Of a stretch of 64,000 nucleotides of DNA, positions 45,495-54,416 are shown piece by piece. The DNA is taken from assembly GCF_022921115.1 (NCBI RefSeq), contig NZ_CP095075.1, positions 3,608,001-3,672,000 on the forward strand, read 5' to 3'. Numbering within the stretch: position 1 is the first letter of the stretch; the number at the start of each line of letters is the position of its first letter. The notes beneath the pieces were generated by a model. That model did no database searches and was not told where the DNA came from. It worked only from the letters and a program-made list of their open reading frames with translations. Position numbers and translations under genes: made by a program. The DNA comes from Halobacillus amylolyticus (GTDB lineage Bacteria; Bacillota; Bacilli; Bacillales; Halobacillaceae).

Positions 45495-46115
45495 ATGGAA
45501 CTACAAGTTGAACAAATCGTGACATGGATGGAAAAGACGAACGAAAAAATCCAAGACAACAAAGAATATTTAACATCATTAGATCAGGCAATCGGAGATG
45601 GCGACCATGGCATCAATATGGCCCGTGGCTTCAAGGAGGTTGTCCAAAAAGTATCTGGATCCGATTATGAATCAGCTTCAGATATTCTGAAAGATGTTGC
45701 GATGACGTTGATGGGAAAGGTCGGCGGTGCAGCAGGACCGTTGTATGGTACAGCCTTTTTAAAATTGTCGGCATCAGTGAAGGGGAAGAAATCCATCGAT
45801 TGTGGAAGCTTTGTTACAGGCTTAGAGGAAGCTTTGGCAGGTATGAAGCAGAGGGGAAAGTCAGAGCAAGGAGAAAAAACTCTAATCGATACTTGGGCTC
45901 CTGTTACTGAAGAGATGAAAAAGGCAGAAGACTTTGATGCTTCCCTTCTATTTGAAACAGCTAAAACAGCAATGGAAAAAACAAAAGATATCAAAGCGAC
46001 GAAAGGCCGGGCAGCTTATCTAGGCGAGCGTTCAATAGGCCATCTTGACCCAGGGTCCGTTTCGTCCTACTACCTATTCACATCCTTGGCAGAAACGATC
46101 AGAGGAGGAGAGTAA
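45495..46115 (+). CDS. dhaL: Dihydroxyacetone kinase subunit DhaL
   Basis: A 206-residue ADP-binding subunit. AIGDGDHGINMARGF holds the Asp residues that coordinate Mg-ADP. GKVGGAAGPLYGTAFL, KTLIDTWAPV and TKGRAAYLGERSIGHLDPG are standard DhaL blocks. It transfers phosphate from DhaM to dihydroxyacetone on DhaK. It starts 19 bp after dhaK behind AGGAAAGGGG. Confidence 0.95.
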   Translation: MELQVEQIVTWMEKTNEKIQDNKEYLTSLDQAIGDGDHGINMARGFKEVVQKVSGSDYESASDILKDVAMTLMGKVGGAAGPLYGTAFLKLSASVKGKKSIDCGSFVTGLEEALAGMKQRGKSEQGEKTLIDTWAPVTEEMKKAEDFDASLLFETAKTAMEKTKDIKATKGRAAYLGERSIGHLDPGSVSSYYLFTSLAETIRGGE

Positions 46116-46120
46116 TTCTT

Positions 46121-46501
46121 ATGTCACAAGTAGGCATTGTCCTGATTTCCCATAGCCCAAAAGTAGTTGAAGGAATCAAGGATATCATCAATCAAGTCGC
46201 TAAAGACGTACCTGTCGAACTTGCCGGAGGGACCGAGGAGAACGAAATCGGTACAAGTGTTGAAAAAATCCAAGCAGCCATCGAGCGGGTCCACACTGAT
46301 AGAGGTGTGCTTTTGATCTATGATTTGGGTAGTGCAATGATGAACGCAGAGCTAGCCGTGGAAATGTCAGATTACGAAGATATTGAAATCGCTGAAGCAC
46401 CACTTTTAGAGGGAGCTTATGTTGCTGCTGTCGAATCTGGCATGGACAAAAGCCTGGGGGACGTGAAGAAAGCATGTGAAAATGCACTCAAAAATGGATA
46501 A
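46121..46501 (+). CDS. dhaM: PTS-dependent dihydroxyacetone kinase phosphotransferase DhaM
   Basis: A 126-residue EIIA-Man-like domain. The phosphorylated His is in VLISHSPKVVEGIKD near residue 10. GTSVEKIQAAIERV and LLIYDLGSAMMNAELAVEM are typical. It is the short Gram-positive form without the HPr and EI-like extensions of E. coli DhaM. It starts 5 bp after dhaL, behind GAGGAGAG. Confidence 0.93.
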   Translation: MSQVGIVLISHSPKVVEGIKDIINQVAKDVPVELAGGTEENEIGTSVEKIQAAIERVHTDRGVLLIYDLGSAMMNAELAVEMSDYEDIEIAEAPLLEGAYVAAVESGMDKSLGDVKKACENALKNG

Positions 46502-46561
46502 GGGAGACGTTCCCTCACTCTTGGAAGATCTAATTCCAATCTATGTGTGACCTTTAAATAA

Positions 46562-46681
46562 TTGCATGAAATTCTTGTTATTTGCATGAAAATCGGAATA
46601 ATTGCACGGAATTTAACTTTTTTGCATATAACCTGAGATTATTGCTTGAAAGTACCTAATATATGCATATTTGACCTAGCA
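46562..46681. repeat. Degenerate 20-bp tandem repeat, six units
   Basis: Six units of exactly 20 bp begin at 46562, 46582, 46602, 46622, 46642 and 46662. Unit heads read TTGCATGAAA, TTGCATGAAA, TTGCACGGAA, TTGCATATAA, TTGCTTGAAA and TATGCATATT. The second half of each unit is variable and AT-rich. The array lies between dhaM and the glycosyltransferase gene. The rest of this interval (46682-46950) holds only palindrome copy 5 and a TATAAT at 46795-46800. Confidence 0.8.
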
Positions 46682-46716
46682 AGTCCTCTTACGCGTCCAA
46701 AGTAGATAACAACTAT

Positions 46717-46745
46717 ACAGGCCATCCACACTTTGGATGGCCTGT
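46717..46745. repeat. Diverged relative of the dispersed palindrome (copy 5)
   Basis: ACAGGCCATCC and GGATGGCCTGT form an 11-bp perfect stem around ACACTTT. The CAGG-CATCCA and TGGATG-CCTG core resembles the other four copies, but the outer arms have changed. It may serve as the dhaM operon terminator. Confidence 0.6.
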
Positions 46746-46950
46746 GGTGTATGAACCATTTACTTTGAGGACCGCTATAAACCTAGCATCCTACTATAAT
46801 AAACGGCCTCCCCTTAGGAGACCTCATAATTTCTTGAACCGTTGAATAGTTATAGAAGTGAAAAAATTGAAGCCCCAATTCTAGTCAATGGCTAGACGAG
46901 AGTCAGTTACAAGATTAAATATGAGCTTTGAAGAGAACGGAGGTTTACTG

Positions 46951-48225
46951 TTGAAAGATATAACCGCCATCCTCGTTCATTATTCCGATAAGGCAGCATT
47001 GCACAAGGCGTTACTCTCTTTACAAAAAATCAGCTCCAGGATTGAATCGATTGTGGTTGTTCAAGAGCAAAAAGTGTCTCTAAATAGGAGCCATGATTGG
47101 TTTGACCAGGTTCAATTTATTGCCACTAAAGATAGCGACATGGGGCAGACATTGAATGATACAATCTCTAAACTAACCAGTTCTTATGTGTTATTTCTTC
47201 AAGATAAGGATTACCTTTCCTCTACTGTAACCGCCGAATCCTTTCAGCTTTCCCACCCAAAAAAGATGTTAGGGAACCTTTATCGTAATCGAAGCATGGC
47301 CATCCATCATCCTTTACTAGTTCACACATCACTCCTTAAACAGCAGCGTTTTCTATTAGACCTTCAGCTGCCATTCCAAGAGGCTCGTTTTCCTGCTTGG
47401 CTTTCAAATGTGGATTCTTCTCTTACATTTTCCAAAGAAGAACTTGTGAGGCAATCAAGGAAAAATAGCTCCGCCAATACGATGGAAAAGCTAAAGTTCG
47501 TGCAGAAATATCAGTTGAAAAAAGCCAAAACGGAACACCCTACGCTTTCGGTCTTGATTTCGAATTATAATATGGGAAAATACGTTGAAATTGCCGTTGT
47601 TTCATGTCTTTTACAAAATGAACAGCCTGACCAATTGCTAATAATTGATGACGGCTCAACGGATAACTCCTTTAACCAGCTTCAACGATGGAGCGATGGG
47701 GAACGGGTGAAAGTATTTAACAAAAAGAATGGGGGAAAGGCGAGGGCTTTAAATGAACTGCTTCCTCATGTAACGTCTGACTTTATATTGGAGCTTGATG
47801 CAGATGATTGGCTTGATGCAGATGCTGTTTCCGTTATTAAAAAACGGTTAGCCGATCTTCCTGAGGATGTTTCGGTGCTATACGGTAATCTTAGAAAGTG
47901 GAAGCAGTTAACTGGGGACGTTCTTTTTAAGGGGATCACCAAAGGGACCGCTGTTAATGGAAGGGCTGACTTACTGTCATATCGCTTCCCCCTTGGACCA
48001 AGGGTGTACAGAACTTCACTTTTAAAAGAAAAGGGAGGGTTTCCCGTGGTTGATTTTGAAAATGGGAAGCTTTATGAGGACGTAAGTTTGTTAAATCAAT
48101 TAATAAAGGATTATCGGTTTCGTTACCATGATTTCACTGTTTATAATGTACGGGAACATAGTGAGAGTATCACAAAAAATAATCCAGCAAAGTGGAAAGA
48201 TTTTTTAAAAACATTAGATGTATAA
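46951..48225 (+). CDS. GT2 glycosyltransferase with a degenerate second GT-A-like domain
   Basis: A 424-residue protein. The C-terminal half (from about residue 205) is a normal family-2 glycosyltransferase: LSVLISNYNMGKYVEIAVVS, LLIIDDGSTDNSF and LELDADDWLDADA (metal DxD). The N-terminal half (DITAILVHYSDKAALHKALL, SIVVVQEQ, SYVLFLQDKDYLS) has the layout of a GT-A fold but lacks a proper DxD, so it may be a decayed duplicate. The TTG at 46951 is chosen because GGAGG lies 7 bp upstream. An ATG at 46888 is in frame without a clear ribosome site. It is the first gene of the surface polysaccharide region. Confidence 0.82.
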   Translation: MKDITAILVHYSDKAALHKALLSLQKISSRIESIVVVQEQKVSLNRSHDWFDQVQFIATKDSDMGQTLNDTISKLTSSYVLFLQDKDYLSSTVTAESFQLSHPKKMLGNLYRNRSMAIHHPLLVHTSLLKQQRFLLDLQLPFQEARFPAWLSNVDSSLTFSKEELVRQSRKNSSANTMEKLKFVQKYQLKKAKTEHPTLSVLISNYNMGKYVEIAVVSCLLQNEQPDQLLIIDDGSTDNSFNQLQRWSDGERVKVFNKKNGGKARALNELLPHVTSDFILELDADDWLDADAVSVIKKRLADLPEDVSVLYGNLRKWKQLTGDVLFKGITKGTAVNGRADLLSYRFPLGPRVYRTSLLKEKGGFPVVDFENGKLYEDVSLLNQLIKDYRFRYHDFTVYNVREHSESITKNNPAKWKDFLKTLDV

Positions 48226-48230
48226 CGAAA

Positions 48231-48265
48231 GAGACCAATGGATACAGTGGCTATCCGTTGGTCTC
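48231..48265 (+). terminator. Hairpin between GT2 and the convergent aminotransferase
   Basis: GAGACCAATGGATA (48231-48244) pairs with TATCCGTTGGTCTC (48252-48265) around CAGTGGC. The right arm overlaps the end of the aminotransferase gene. It probably terminates the plus-strand transcript. Confidence 0.65.
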
Positions 48266-49375
48266 CATAAATCTCTTAACCGTTGAAATAATATAATCTT
48301 GTTTTTGAAAAGATAGCATTGGAGAAATAGGAAGTGCTAATATTCGTTTAGCTGTCTTCTCTGCAATCGGAAAATCACCTTCCTTATAGTGAAGATAGTG
48401 AAAAGCCTCCTGCAGGTGCAGTGGAATAGGATAGTAAATGGCTGAAGCAATCCCATGATCTTTAAGTGCTGCAGCAAGTTCATCCCTGTTGTCTAATTCA
48501 ATACAATATTGGTGAAAAGTATGTTCCCGATTATCTGTGGTTCGTGGAGTTTTAAAGAGATGGCTGAGGTGCTCAGTGTATCTGTTGGCGACCTCTTTTC
48601 GCTTATGCAAGAAAATATCTAAATAATATAATTTAACAAGCAAAACAGCTGCCTGAAATTCATCAAGTCTACTATTCATCCCGATTGAGGAATGATGATA
48701 TTTCTTTTCACTCCCGTGGTTCCGAAGTTCACTAAGCTTTTCATGCAATTGTTTTTGATTGGTTACAACTAGACCAGCGTCTCCAAATGCTCCAAGGTTT
48801 TTTGAGGGAAAAAAGGAGAAGCAGCCAATATCGCCGATTGCACCAATTCTCTTTCCGTCATATTCTGTTCCTATGGCTTGGCAGGCATCTTCTATGACTC
48901 TCAAGTGATGTGTTTTTGCGATCTCGACAATTTCTTTCATTTTAGCAGACTGACCATACAAATGTACTGCAATTATGGCTTTTGTATTTTGGGTTATCGC
49001 TTGCTCAATTTTAGAAGGATCGATGTTATACGTTTCTTCTTCTATATCAACGAAAACTGGTTTAGCCCCTACCTGTGCAATGGCTTCACCGCTGGCAAAG
49101 AAAGTAAACGGTGTCGTGATTACCTCATCACCAGGACCAATGTTTAATGCTCTTAGCGATAATTGTAAAGCATCCGTACCATTTGCGACACCAAGACCAT
49201 AGGAAGCGTTCACATATTGGGCCAATTGTTTTTCTAGCTGCTCTCCTTTGTCCCCCAAAATATAGTCCCCGCTATCTAAGACTTCCGTTAACATCGACAA
49301 TACTGGATCTCTAATTAATCTTAACTCTTCCTTTAGATCAACCATTGGGATCTGCCCGAATTTGTTGTCTGACAT
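48251..49375 (-). CDS. DegT/DnrJ/EryC1/StrS sugar aminotransferase (WbpE-like)
   Basis: A 374-residue PLP-dependent aminotransferase acting on a nucleotide-linked 3-keto sugar. Blocks are QIPMVDLKEEL, VANGTDALQLSLRALNIGPG, DEVITTPFTFFASGEAIAQV, VIEDACQAIG (PLP Asp) and FFPSKNLGAFGDAG (PLP Lys). It lies 16 bp after the nucleotide-sugar dehydrogenase gene in the same operon. With the oxidoreductase, acetyltransferase and epimerase nearby it fits the WbpE step that installs the 3-amino group of UDP-GlcNAc3NA. Exact substrate is inferred. Confidence 0.87.
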   Translation of the reverse strand: MSDNKFGQIPMVDLKEELRLIRDPVLSMLTEVLDSGDYILGDKGEQLEKQLAQYVNASYGLGVANGTDALQLSLRALNIGPGDEVITTPFTFFASGEAIAQVGAKPVFVDIEEETYNIDPSKIEQAITQNTKAIIAVHLYGQSAKMKEIVEIAKTHHLRVIEDACQAIGTEYDGKRIGAIGDIGCFSFFPSKNLGAFGDAGLVVTNQKQLHEKLSELRNHGSEKKYHHSSIGMNSRLDEFQAAVLLVKLYYLDIFLHKRKEVANRYTEHLSHLFKTPRTTDNREHTFHQYCIELDNRDELAAALKDHGIASAIYYPIPLHLQEAFHYLHYKEGDFPIAEKTAKRILALPISPMLSFQKQDYIISTVKRFMETNG

Positions 49376-49391
49376 TTTTTAACCCCCTTTC

Positions 49392-50693
49392 CTAATTTCC
49401 AATTCCTTTATATTTGATGCCTAATTGGGAAATCTCGTGTTCATTTAACTTATTACGACCGTCTAAAACGAGCTTACATTTACTAAACTTACTAAAGTCT
49501 AAATGGCTATATTCTTGGTGAAAGGCTTGAAGGATAACCACATCAATTTCAGAAACAAATGAGTCTTCCAAAGATAAAGGGTTAGCTCCATATTTTTGAA
49601 TTTCACTATCTGTAAATAATGGGTCATTAATTAATAGATTTGCCTTTTTGTTTTTAAGTTGGTCAATGAGCAGCAAGGAAGTCGATTTTGTTGGCTCTTT
49701 TACATTTTCCCTGTACGATAATCCTAAGATAAGCACATTTTCATTCTCTAAGGATCCTATTTCTTTTTCAATTTTGGAAACGGCATAGTTAGCCATGTTG
49801 TCATTAATTTGCCTGGACATAGGGGTAAGTCCCTGATCTAATCCTTTATCTATAAAAAAGTAAGGGTAGATTGGAATGCAATGTCCGCCCACACCAATAC
49901 CAGGGGAGTGTAAATGCGAATAGGGTTGACTATTACTAGCTGTTATGACCTCGGCCATATTAACGCCTTTTTCTTCTGCAAACACCGCAAGTTCATTAGC
50001 AAGAGCAATATTTACATCACGGTATACACACTCGGCTACCTTGGAGAATTCCGCGGTTTCTAAAGAACTAACTTCAATTAAATTACAATCTAGAGCTCTT
50101 TTATAAAAATTTGATGCAAGTTCAAGACTTTGCCTATTTAAACCTCCAACTACTTTTGGATAGTTTTGCAAGTCCTCAAGAATCCGATTTGAGTAGACTC
50201 TTTCAGGGCTATAGGCGAGGTGGAAATCCTTTTCCATGCTCAAACCCGAAAGTTCCTCTATCTTTTTCCCGAATCTATTTTTCGTGTCCCCAGGTGGAAG
50301 TGTTGTTTCAAAGATTACTAACGAGCCTTTCTTAATCCCTTTGGCTATATCGTGAACGGCTGAATCAATAAACTGGTAATCTACATTGTTTTGATCATCA
50401 ACTAGAACGGGAACAATCACAACGATGATATCCGAATGGGCAACAGCTTCTGTGGTTACTGAAGTAGCCGATAGCGTGTTATTTTTATGGGCATGTAGGA
50501 CGAGCTGATCTAATCCTGGCTCATTGTTAACATGGGATTTACCTTGATTTACTGAAGTGACCACCTCTTTGTTTATATCTGCCCCAACTACTTTATAGCC
50601 ATTATTGGCGAAAACGGCAGCTAGAGTCAGTCCTATTTTTCCGAGGCCAACCACTGCTACATTCTGCAATGACTGGCTTTGGTCTATTAACAT
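49392..50693 (-). CDS. Nucleotide sugar 6-dehydrogenase (UDP-GlcNAc/ManNAc type, WbpA-like)
   Basis: A 433-residue NAD-dependent UDP-sugar dehydrogenase making a uronic acid. VVGLGKIGLTLAAVFANNGY is the NAD site, ETTLPPGDT and SPERVYSN belong to the UDP-sugar dehydrogenase fold, and GIGVGGHCIPIYPYFF contains the catalytic Cys. The SPER and GHCIPIYP wording fits the UDP-N-acetylhexosamine group better than UDP-glucose dehydrogenase. It is upstream of the DegT aminotransferase in a minus-strand operon and starts the proposed di-N-acetylated uronate route. ATG 50693 has a weak ribosome site. Confidence 0.87.
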   Translation of the reverse strand: MLIDQSQSLQNVAVVGLGKIGLTLAAVFANNGYKVVGADINKEVVTSVNQGKSHVNNEPGLDQLVLHAHKNNTLSATSVTTEAVAHSDIIVVIVPVLVDDQNNVDYQFIDSAVHDIAKGIKKGSLVIFETTLPPGDTKNRFGKKIEELSGLSMEKDFHLAYSPERVYSNRILEDLQNYPKVVGGLNRQSLELASNFYKRALDCNLIEVSSLETAEFSKVAECVYRDVNIALANELAVFAEEKGVNMAEVITASNSQPYSHLHSPGIGVGGHCIPIYPYFFIDKGLDQGLTPMSRQINDNMANYAVSKIEKEIGSLENENVLILGLSYRENVKEPTKSTSLLLIDQLKNKKANLLINDPLFTDSEIQKYGANPLSLEDSFVSEIDVVILQAFHQEYSHLDFSKFSKCKLVLDGRNKLNEHEISQLGIKYKGIGN

Positions 50694-50814
50694 ATTTCAA
50701 CCTCATTTCTTTTGATCCTTAAGAAGTTCATTTCATACCTTATGTGTATTAAAATCATTGTGTTTGGACTTTTTGATATATTGTTTTTCCTTCAAATAAA
50801 ATGTTACAAACTTT

Positions 50815-51190
50815 TTAAATACCCACATAGCGCTCCGCCGCTATTGGAGTGCGCTGGCGCTTTGCCTGTGTACTAAGTTCATCCACTTTCTGCGGATCTC
50901 TTATAAGATTTTCCAATTCTTTCGCTATGATGGAGGGGTTAGCCTGAGCATAGGGGACCCAAAAGGGGAGGATTCTAGCGGCCAATTTTCTTGTGATTGC
51001 TGATCAAAGACAATGGGGGGATGGTAGGAGAAAGGCATCGTTTCATTATGGGGGATTCCCTCCATTAATCCCGATAATTATATCCTCTGGACTATAGTCG
51101 AATGATCGATTGCTGCGTTTCTCATTTGTAAATAGGGACTTCCCCACAACGATCACTTCCCTCTCCTGATAATTGGGCCATTTCACAATA
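50815..51190 (-). pseudogene. Decayed gene in the polysaccharide cluster
   Basis: On the minus strand, after the glycosyltransferase at 51208, three frames carry protein-like pieces in order: VKWPNYQEREVIVVGKSLF with RSFDYSPEDIIIGINGG, then PHNETMPFSYHPPIVFDQQS, then LPFWVPYAQANPSIIAKELE with NLIRDPQKVDELSTQAKRQR and a TAA at 50815-50817. The last piece looks like the end of a glycosyltransferase. At least two frameshifts separate them and no start is clear. Unlike the other frameshifted genes, the reading is too broken to be repaired by one base. The remaining bases of the 50694-51207 gap show nothing else. Confidence 0.6.
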
Positions 51191-51207
51191 TTTAAATTGA
51201 TAACTTT

Positions 51208-52437
51208 TCAAAGGTTTTTCGCCAATTGATCATACACTTTAAATAGCCTTTTTTCCATGTGTTCCCAGCTGAAATCCGATTCCATTACCTTGCGTGAATT
51301 AATACCCATCTCCCGGGTCTTAACTCTATTGGAGTGAAGAAGAAGGAGGGCTTGAAGGTAATCCCGAGCAGTGGCCTGTAACTTTTTGACGACATGCCCA
51401 CATTTATAGGTTTGGATAAATCTTTCCATGTCCGTGCACTGGTTTACTAAAATAGGGAGCCCATTATTTAAATAACTAAAAAATTTATTTGGCATAGCAA
51501 ACCTATTATTCAAGGAGTTGGCAGCGTCTAAATCTATCCATCCTAGGTCCACATCGTTCATGGCTTCAGGGATTGAATCATAGCTCACCCACCCGGTAAA
51601 CTGCACTTTTTCTTTTAGATGAGAGGGAATGCAAAAGTTAAGATCCTCTTTTGAATCCTTCCATCCTCCGATGATTTTAGCTTTCAGGTCAAATTGTTTA
51701 TTACACATTTCCAATACATCCATCAACTTATTGAAATTTCCTCTTTTCTTATTCATTACACCTTCATACCCAATGACGAATTCTGATTTAGTACCTTGTC
51801 TTGGCTCATAACCGACAGCTAGTGGAGGGGAATTATAGATAACTTCTATAGGGAGCTGTGGCTCTATTGATAGATAATACGATTTAATAGATTCTGACAC
51901 TGTTATCACGTAATCTAGCTCTTTTAACATGTGCTCAAGCATTTGCCTTTTGATTTTTTTTGTATTCTGGGGTTGGTTAATTAAAGGGTCAGGTTCTAGT
52001 TCATGGCTATCATAAATTAATTTGCAGCGTTTTCCCATTGAAGTTAAAGCACGTTTGATTCCGACGCCTGAATAGAGGGAAAAAAATTCATGAGCATGGT
52101 AGAAATCAGCCTTCTGTGCAATACCTAACTGTGTTAAGGAATCTGTAAAACGGGTATAGCTGCCTGAGCGAAGATTATAATGGAGATTTTTAATATTTTT
52201 CTCGGGATACATCTGTTCATATGTAACCACTTTAATTCCCTCATAAGTAAAAGCTTTCGATTGAAAGCTTTTACTAAAGGTACTTCCATCCACATCAAAA
52301 AGATTCCCATCTCTCCTAGGAACGATCATTGTTACCTTATATCCTTGTTTCACGAGGCTTTTGGCTTCCTTTTTAAATATCCGTGCATCTAAAAAAGGAT
52401 GTTCAGTTACTAAAAAGCAAACATTTTTACTCATCAT
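51208..52437 (-). CDS. GT4-like glycosyltransferase, paralogue A
   Basis: A 409-residue cytoplasmic GT-B glycosyltransferase. The N-domain has NVCFLVTEHPFLDARIFKKE, KSLVKQGYKVTMIVPRRDG and FYHAHEFFSLYSGVGIKR. The C-domain has VIYNSPPLAVGYEP, FVIGYEGVMNKKRGNF, FTGWVSYDSIPEAMNDVDLG, RFAMPNKFFSYLNNGLPILV and the end SWEHMEKRLFKVYDQL. It is clearly related to the gene at 56873 (same blocks, similar length), and a remnant of a third copy lies at 54417. The acceptor is unknown. Spore-surface or envelope glycan assembly is inferred from the neighbours. Confidence 0.86.
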   Translation of the reverse strand: MMSKNVCFLVTEHPFLDARIFKKEAKSLVKQGYKVTMIVPRRDGNLFDVDGSTFSKSFQSKAFTYEGIKVVTYEQMYPEKNIKNLHYNLRSGSYTRFTDSLTQLGIAQKADFYHAHEFFSLYSGVGIKRALTSMGKRCKLIYDSHELEPDPLINQPQNTKKIKRQMLEHMLKELDYVITVSESIKSYYLSIEPQLPIEVIYNSPPLAVGYEPRQGTKSEFVIGYEGVMNKKRGNFNKLMDVLEMCNKQFDLKAKIIGGWKDSKEDLNFCIPSHLKEKVQFTGWVSYDSIPEAMNDVDLGWIDLDAANSLNNRFAMPNKFFSYLNNGLPILVNQCTDMERFIQTYKCGHVVKKLQATARDYLQALLLLHSNRVKTREMGINSRKVMESDFSWEHMEKRLFKVYDQLAKNL

Positions 52438-52618
52438 TTTCCTCCAGATAAGTTTTACTTCACCTGATAACTAAAAGGTAGGGGGCGATAAACACGTAAA
52501 CTGCCCCCTCCTAATAACGTATTAACACCCTAAGTACATTATTCATATAAATAAGACTGAATATGCTTTCTAGCTTAAAGGTTCTTCGATATAGGTCTTA
52601 AAGGTTGGGGGAGAAAGG

Positions 52619-53374
52619 ATGGAGTTAAATCTAAAGGGAAAAAGGGTGTTAGTTACCGGAGGTTCAAGAGGAATTGGAAAGGCAATAGCTGAAGCTTTTT
52701 TGAATGAGGGTGCCTCTGTGGGGATTACAGCTAGAAGTAATACAGAACTTTTACAAGCACAAGAGAAGCTAGGAGTACAAACTTATCAAAAAGACCTTGC
52801 AAAGCATGAGGATAGAGAACGATTAATGAGTGAATTTATTGATGATTTTAACACCATTGATGTTCTTATTAATAACGTGGGATCAAGCCACGGGGGAGCG
52901 GTTTTAAAAACTCCTTCAGGCGTGTTTAAAGAAGCAATGGAGCTGAATTTTATCTCTGCTGTTCATTTAAGTCAATTGGCCAGTAAACAGATGATAAACA
53001 AAGGCAAGGGAGTCATTATAAATATTTCCTCGATCTATGGAAAAGAAGCCGGTGGTATTCCTTCTTATAATGCTTCAAAGTCAGCTTTAATTAGCTTTAC
53101 AAAATCTTTTAGTTCTGAGGCTATAAAAAATAATGTTCGTGTAATTGGCATTGCCCCAGGTGCTGTCTATCATCCAAATAAAGAATGGCAACGTCGGCTG
53201 GAACTTGATCCCGATTTTTTGAAAAACTATGCTCGAGATAAGATCCCAGCTGGACGACTTGGAAAACCCGAAGAGATTGGAAATGTTGCAGTATTTCTGG
53301 CATCTGATATGGCCTCCTGGATCGTGGGATCTACCATTACCGTCGACGGCGGGCAATCTCGATTGAATTTTTAA
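52619..53374 (+). CDS. SDR-family oxidoreductase
   Basis: A 251-residue classical short-chain dehydrogenase. VLVTGGSRGIGKAIAEAF is the cofactor site, INNVGSSHGG the NNxG element, ISSIYG the catalytic Ser and YNASKSAL the YxxxK motif. The C-terminus WIVGSTITVDGGQSR is typical of FabG-like proteins. It starts at ATG 52619 after GGGGGAGAAAGG and is followed 28 bp later by a sugar epimerase. A nucleotide-sugar or lipid substrate is possible but not shown. Confidence 0.88.
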   Translation: MELNLKGKRVLVTGGSRGIGKAIAEAFLNEGASVGITARSNTELLQAQEKLGVQTYQKDLAKHEDRERLMSEFIDDFNTIDVLINNVGSSHGGAVLKTPSGVFKEAMELNFISAVHLSQLASKQMINKGKGVIINISSIYGKEAGGIPSYNASKSALISFTKSFSSEAIKNNVRVIGIAPGAVYHPNKEWQRRLELDPDFLKNYARDKIPAGRLGKPEEIGNVAVFLASDMASWIVGSTITVDGGQSRLNF

Positions 53375-53401
53375 CTATGAAACGGAAGGAAGTGCCAAAT
53401 A

Positions 53402-54373
53402 TTGAAACGACCGTCACTTGTTAATAGCACCATTTTAATTATTGGAGGGGCCGGTTTTATCGGAAGTCATTTAGTAGATAAACTACTAACAGAAGGCGCA
53501 GCTCAAATTATAATTGTTGACAATCTATTTATGGGGAAAAAAGAAAATGTTGAACATGCTCTAAAGAAAGACGTAATCCTTCATGTTGAAGACGCTGAGA
53601 ATCAAGAAGCCCTGAACTATATCACGGAAAAATACGATATCGACATCGTTTTTAACTGTGCTACCAAAGCACTGAATTATTCATTTATAAATCCGTCCAA
53701 TGCGTTTTTAACAAATGTTTTAGTTCTAAAAAACTTGTTGGAGCTTCAAAGAAAAAAGGCATTTCAAACATTGTGTCATTTTTCTTCTTCAGAAGCGTAC
53801 GGTTCGGCTCAATACGAACCAATGGATGAAGAACACCCGCTTGTCCCGACAACAACCTATGCTGCAGGGAAAGCAGCAGCTGATTTAATGTTACAGTCTT
53901 ATGTTAAGATGTTTAATTTGGATGCCTTTCTTGTTCGTCCTTTTAATAACTATGGACCTAGGCAGAATTTTGAAGGAGCCCTAGCTGGAGTAATTCCTCT
54001 TACCATTAAAAAAATTTTAGAGGAGGATGCTCCCGAGATTCATGGTGGCGGTCAACAAACTAGGGATTTTATTTATGTTGAAGACACCGTTGACATCGTA
54101 TCGAAAGTCTTTCCTATTATTAAGCCAGGTGAGTGTGTAAATATAACTACAGACCAACAGTTGTCGATCAAGAACGTAATTGAAACCATAATAGACGTTA
54201 TGAAATATAAGGGGAAGGTTATCAGAAAGCCTAATCGAACAGCAGACGTTAATAGCCATAGAGGATCATTGGAAAAATTACAAAACATGGTTGGTCAGTA
54301 TCATAAAACGCCCTTTAAAGATGGCATTGGGGCCACTGTGCATTGGGTGAAGGCTAATGTTGCAAAAGGGTGA
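53402..54373 (+). CDS. NAD-dependent sugar epimerase/dehydratase
   Basis: A 323-residue extended SDR protein. ILIIGGAGFIGSHLVDKLL is the NAD site, HFSSSEAYGSA holds the catalytic Ser/Thr, TTYAAGKAAADLMLQSY is the YxxxK motif, and RPFNNYGPRQNF and RDFIYVEDTVD are typical of GalE/RmlB-like enzymes. It starts with a TTG (53402-53404) behind GGAAGGAAG. Likely a UDP- or dTDP-sugar epimerase or dehydratase for the surface glycan. The exact reaction cannot be assigned. Confidence 0.87.
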   Translation: MKRPSLVNSTILIIGGAGFIGSHLVDKLLTEGAAQIIIVDNLFMGKKENVEHALKKDVILHVEDAENQEALNYITEKYDIDIVFNCATKALNYSFINPSNAFLTNVLVLKNLLELQRKKAFQTLCHFSSSEAYGSAQYEPMDEEHPLVPTTTYAAGKAAADLMLQSYVKMFNLDAFLVRPFNNYGPRQNFEGALAGVIPLTIKKILEEDAPEIHGGGQQTRDFIYVEDTVDIVSKVFPIIKPGECVNITTDQQLSIKNVIETIIDVMKYKGKVIRKPNRTADVNSHRGSLEKLQNMVGQYHKTPFKDGIGATVHWVKANVAKG

Positions 54374-54416
54374 CCGTAGCCACAGCCATCTATAATAACT
54401 TACTTTTCGAATGGAT

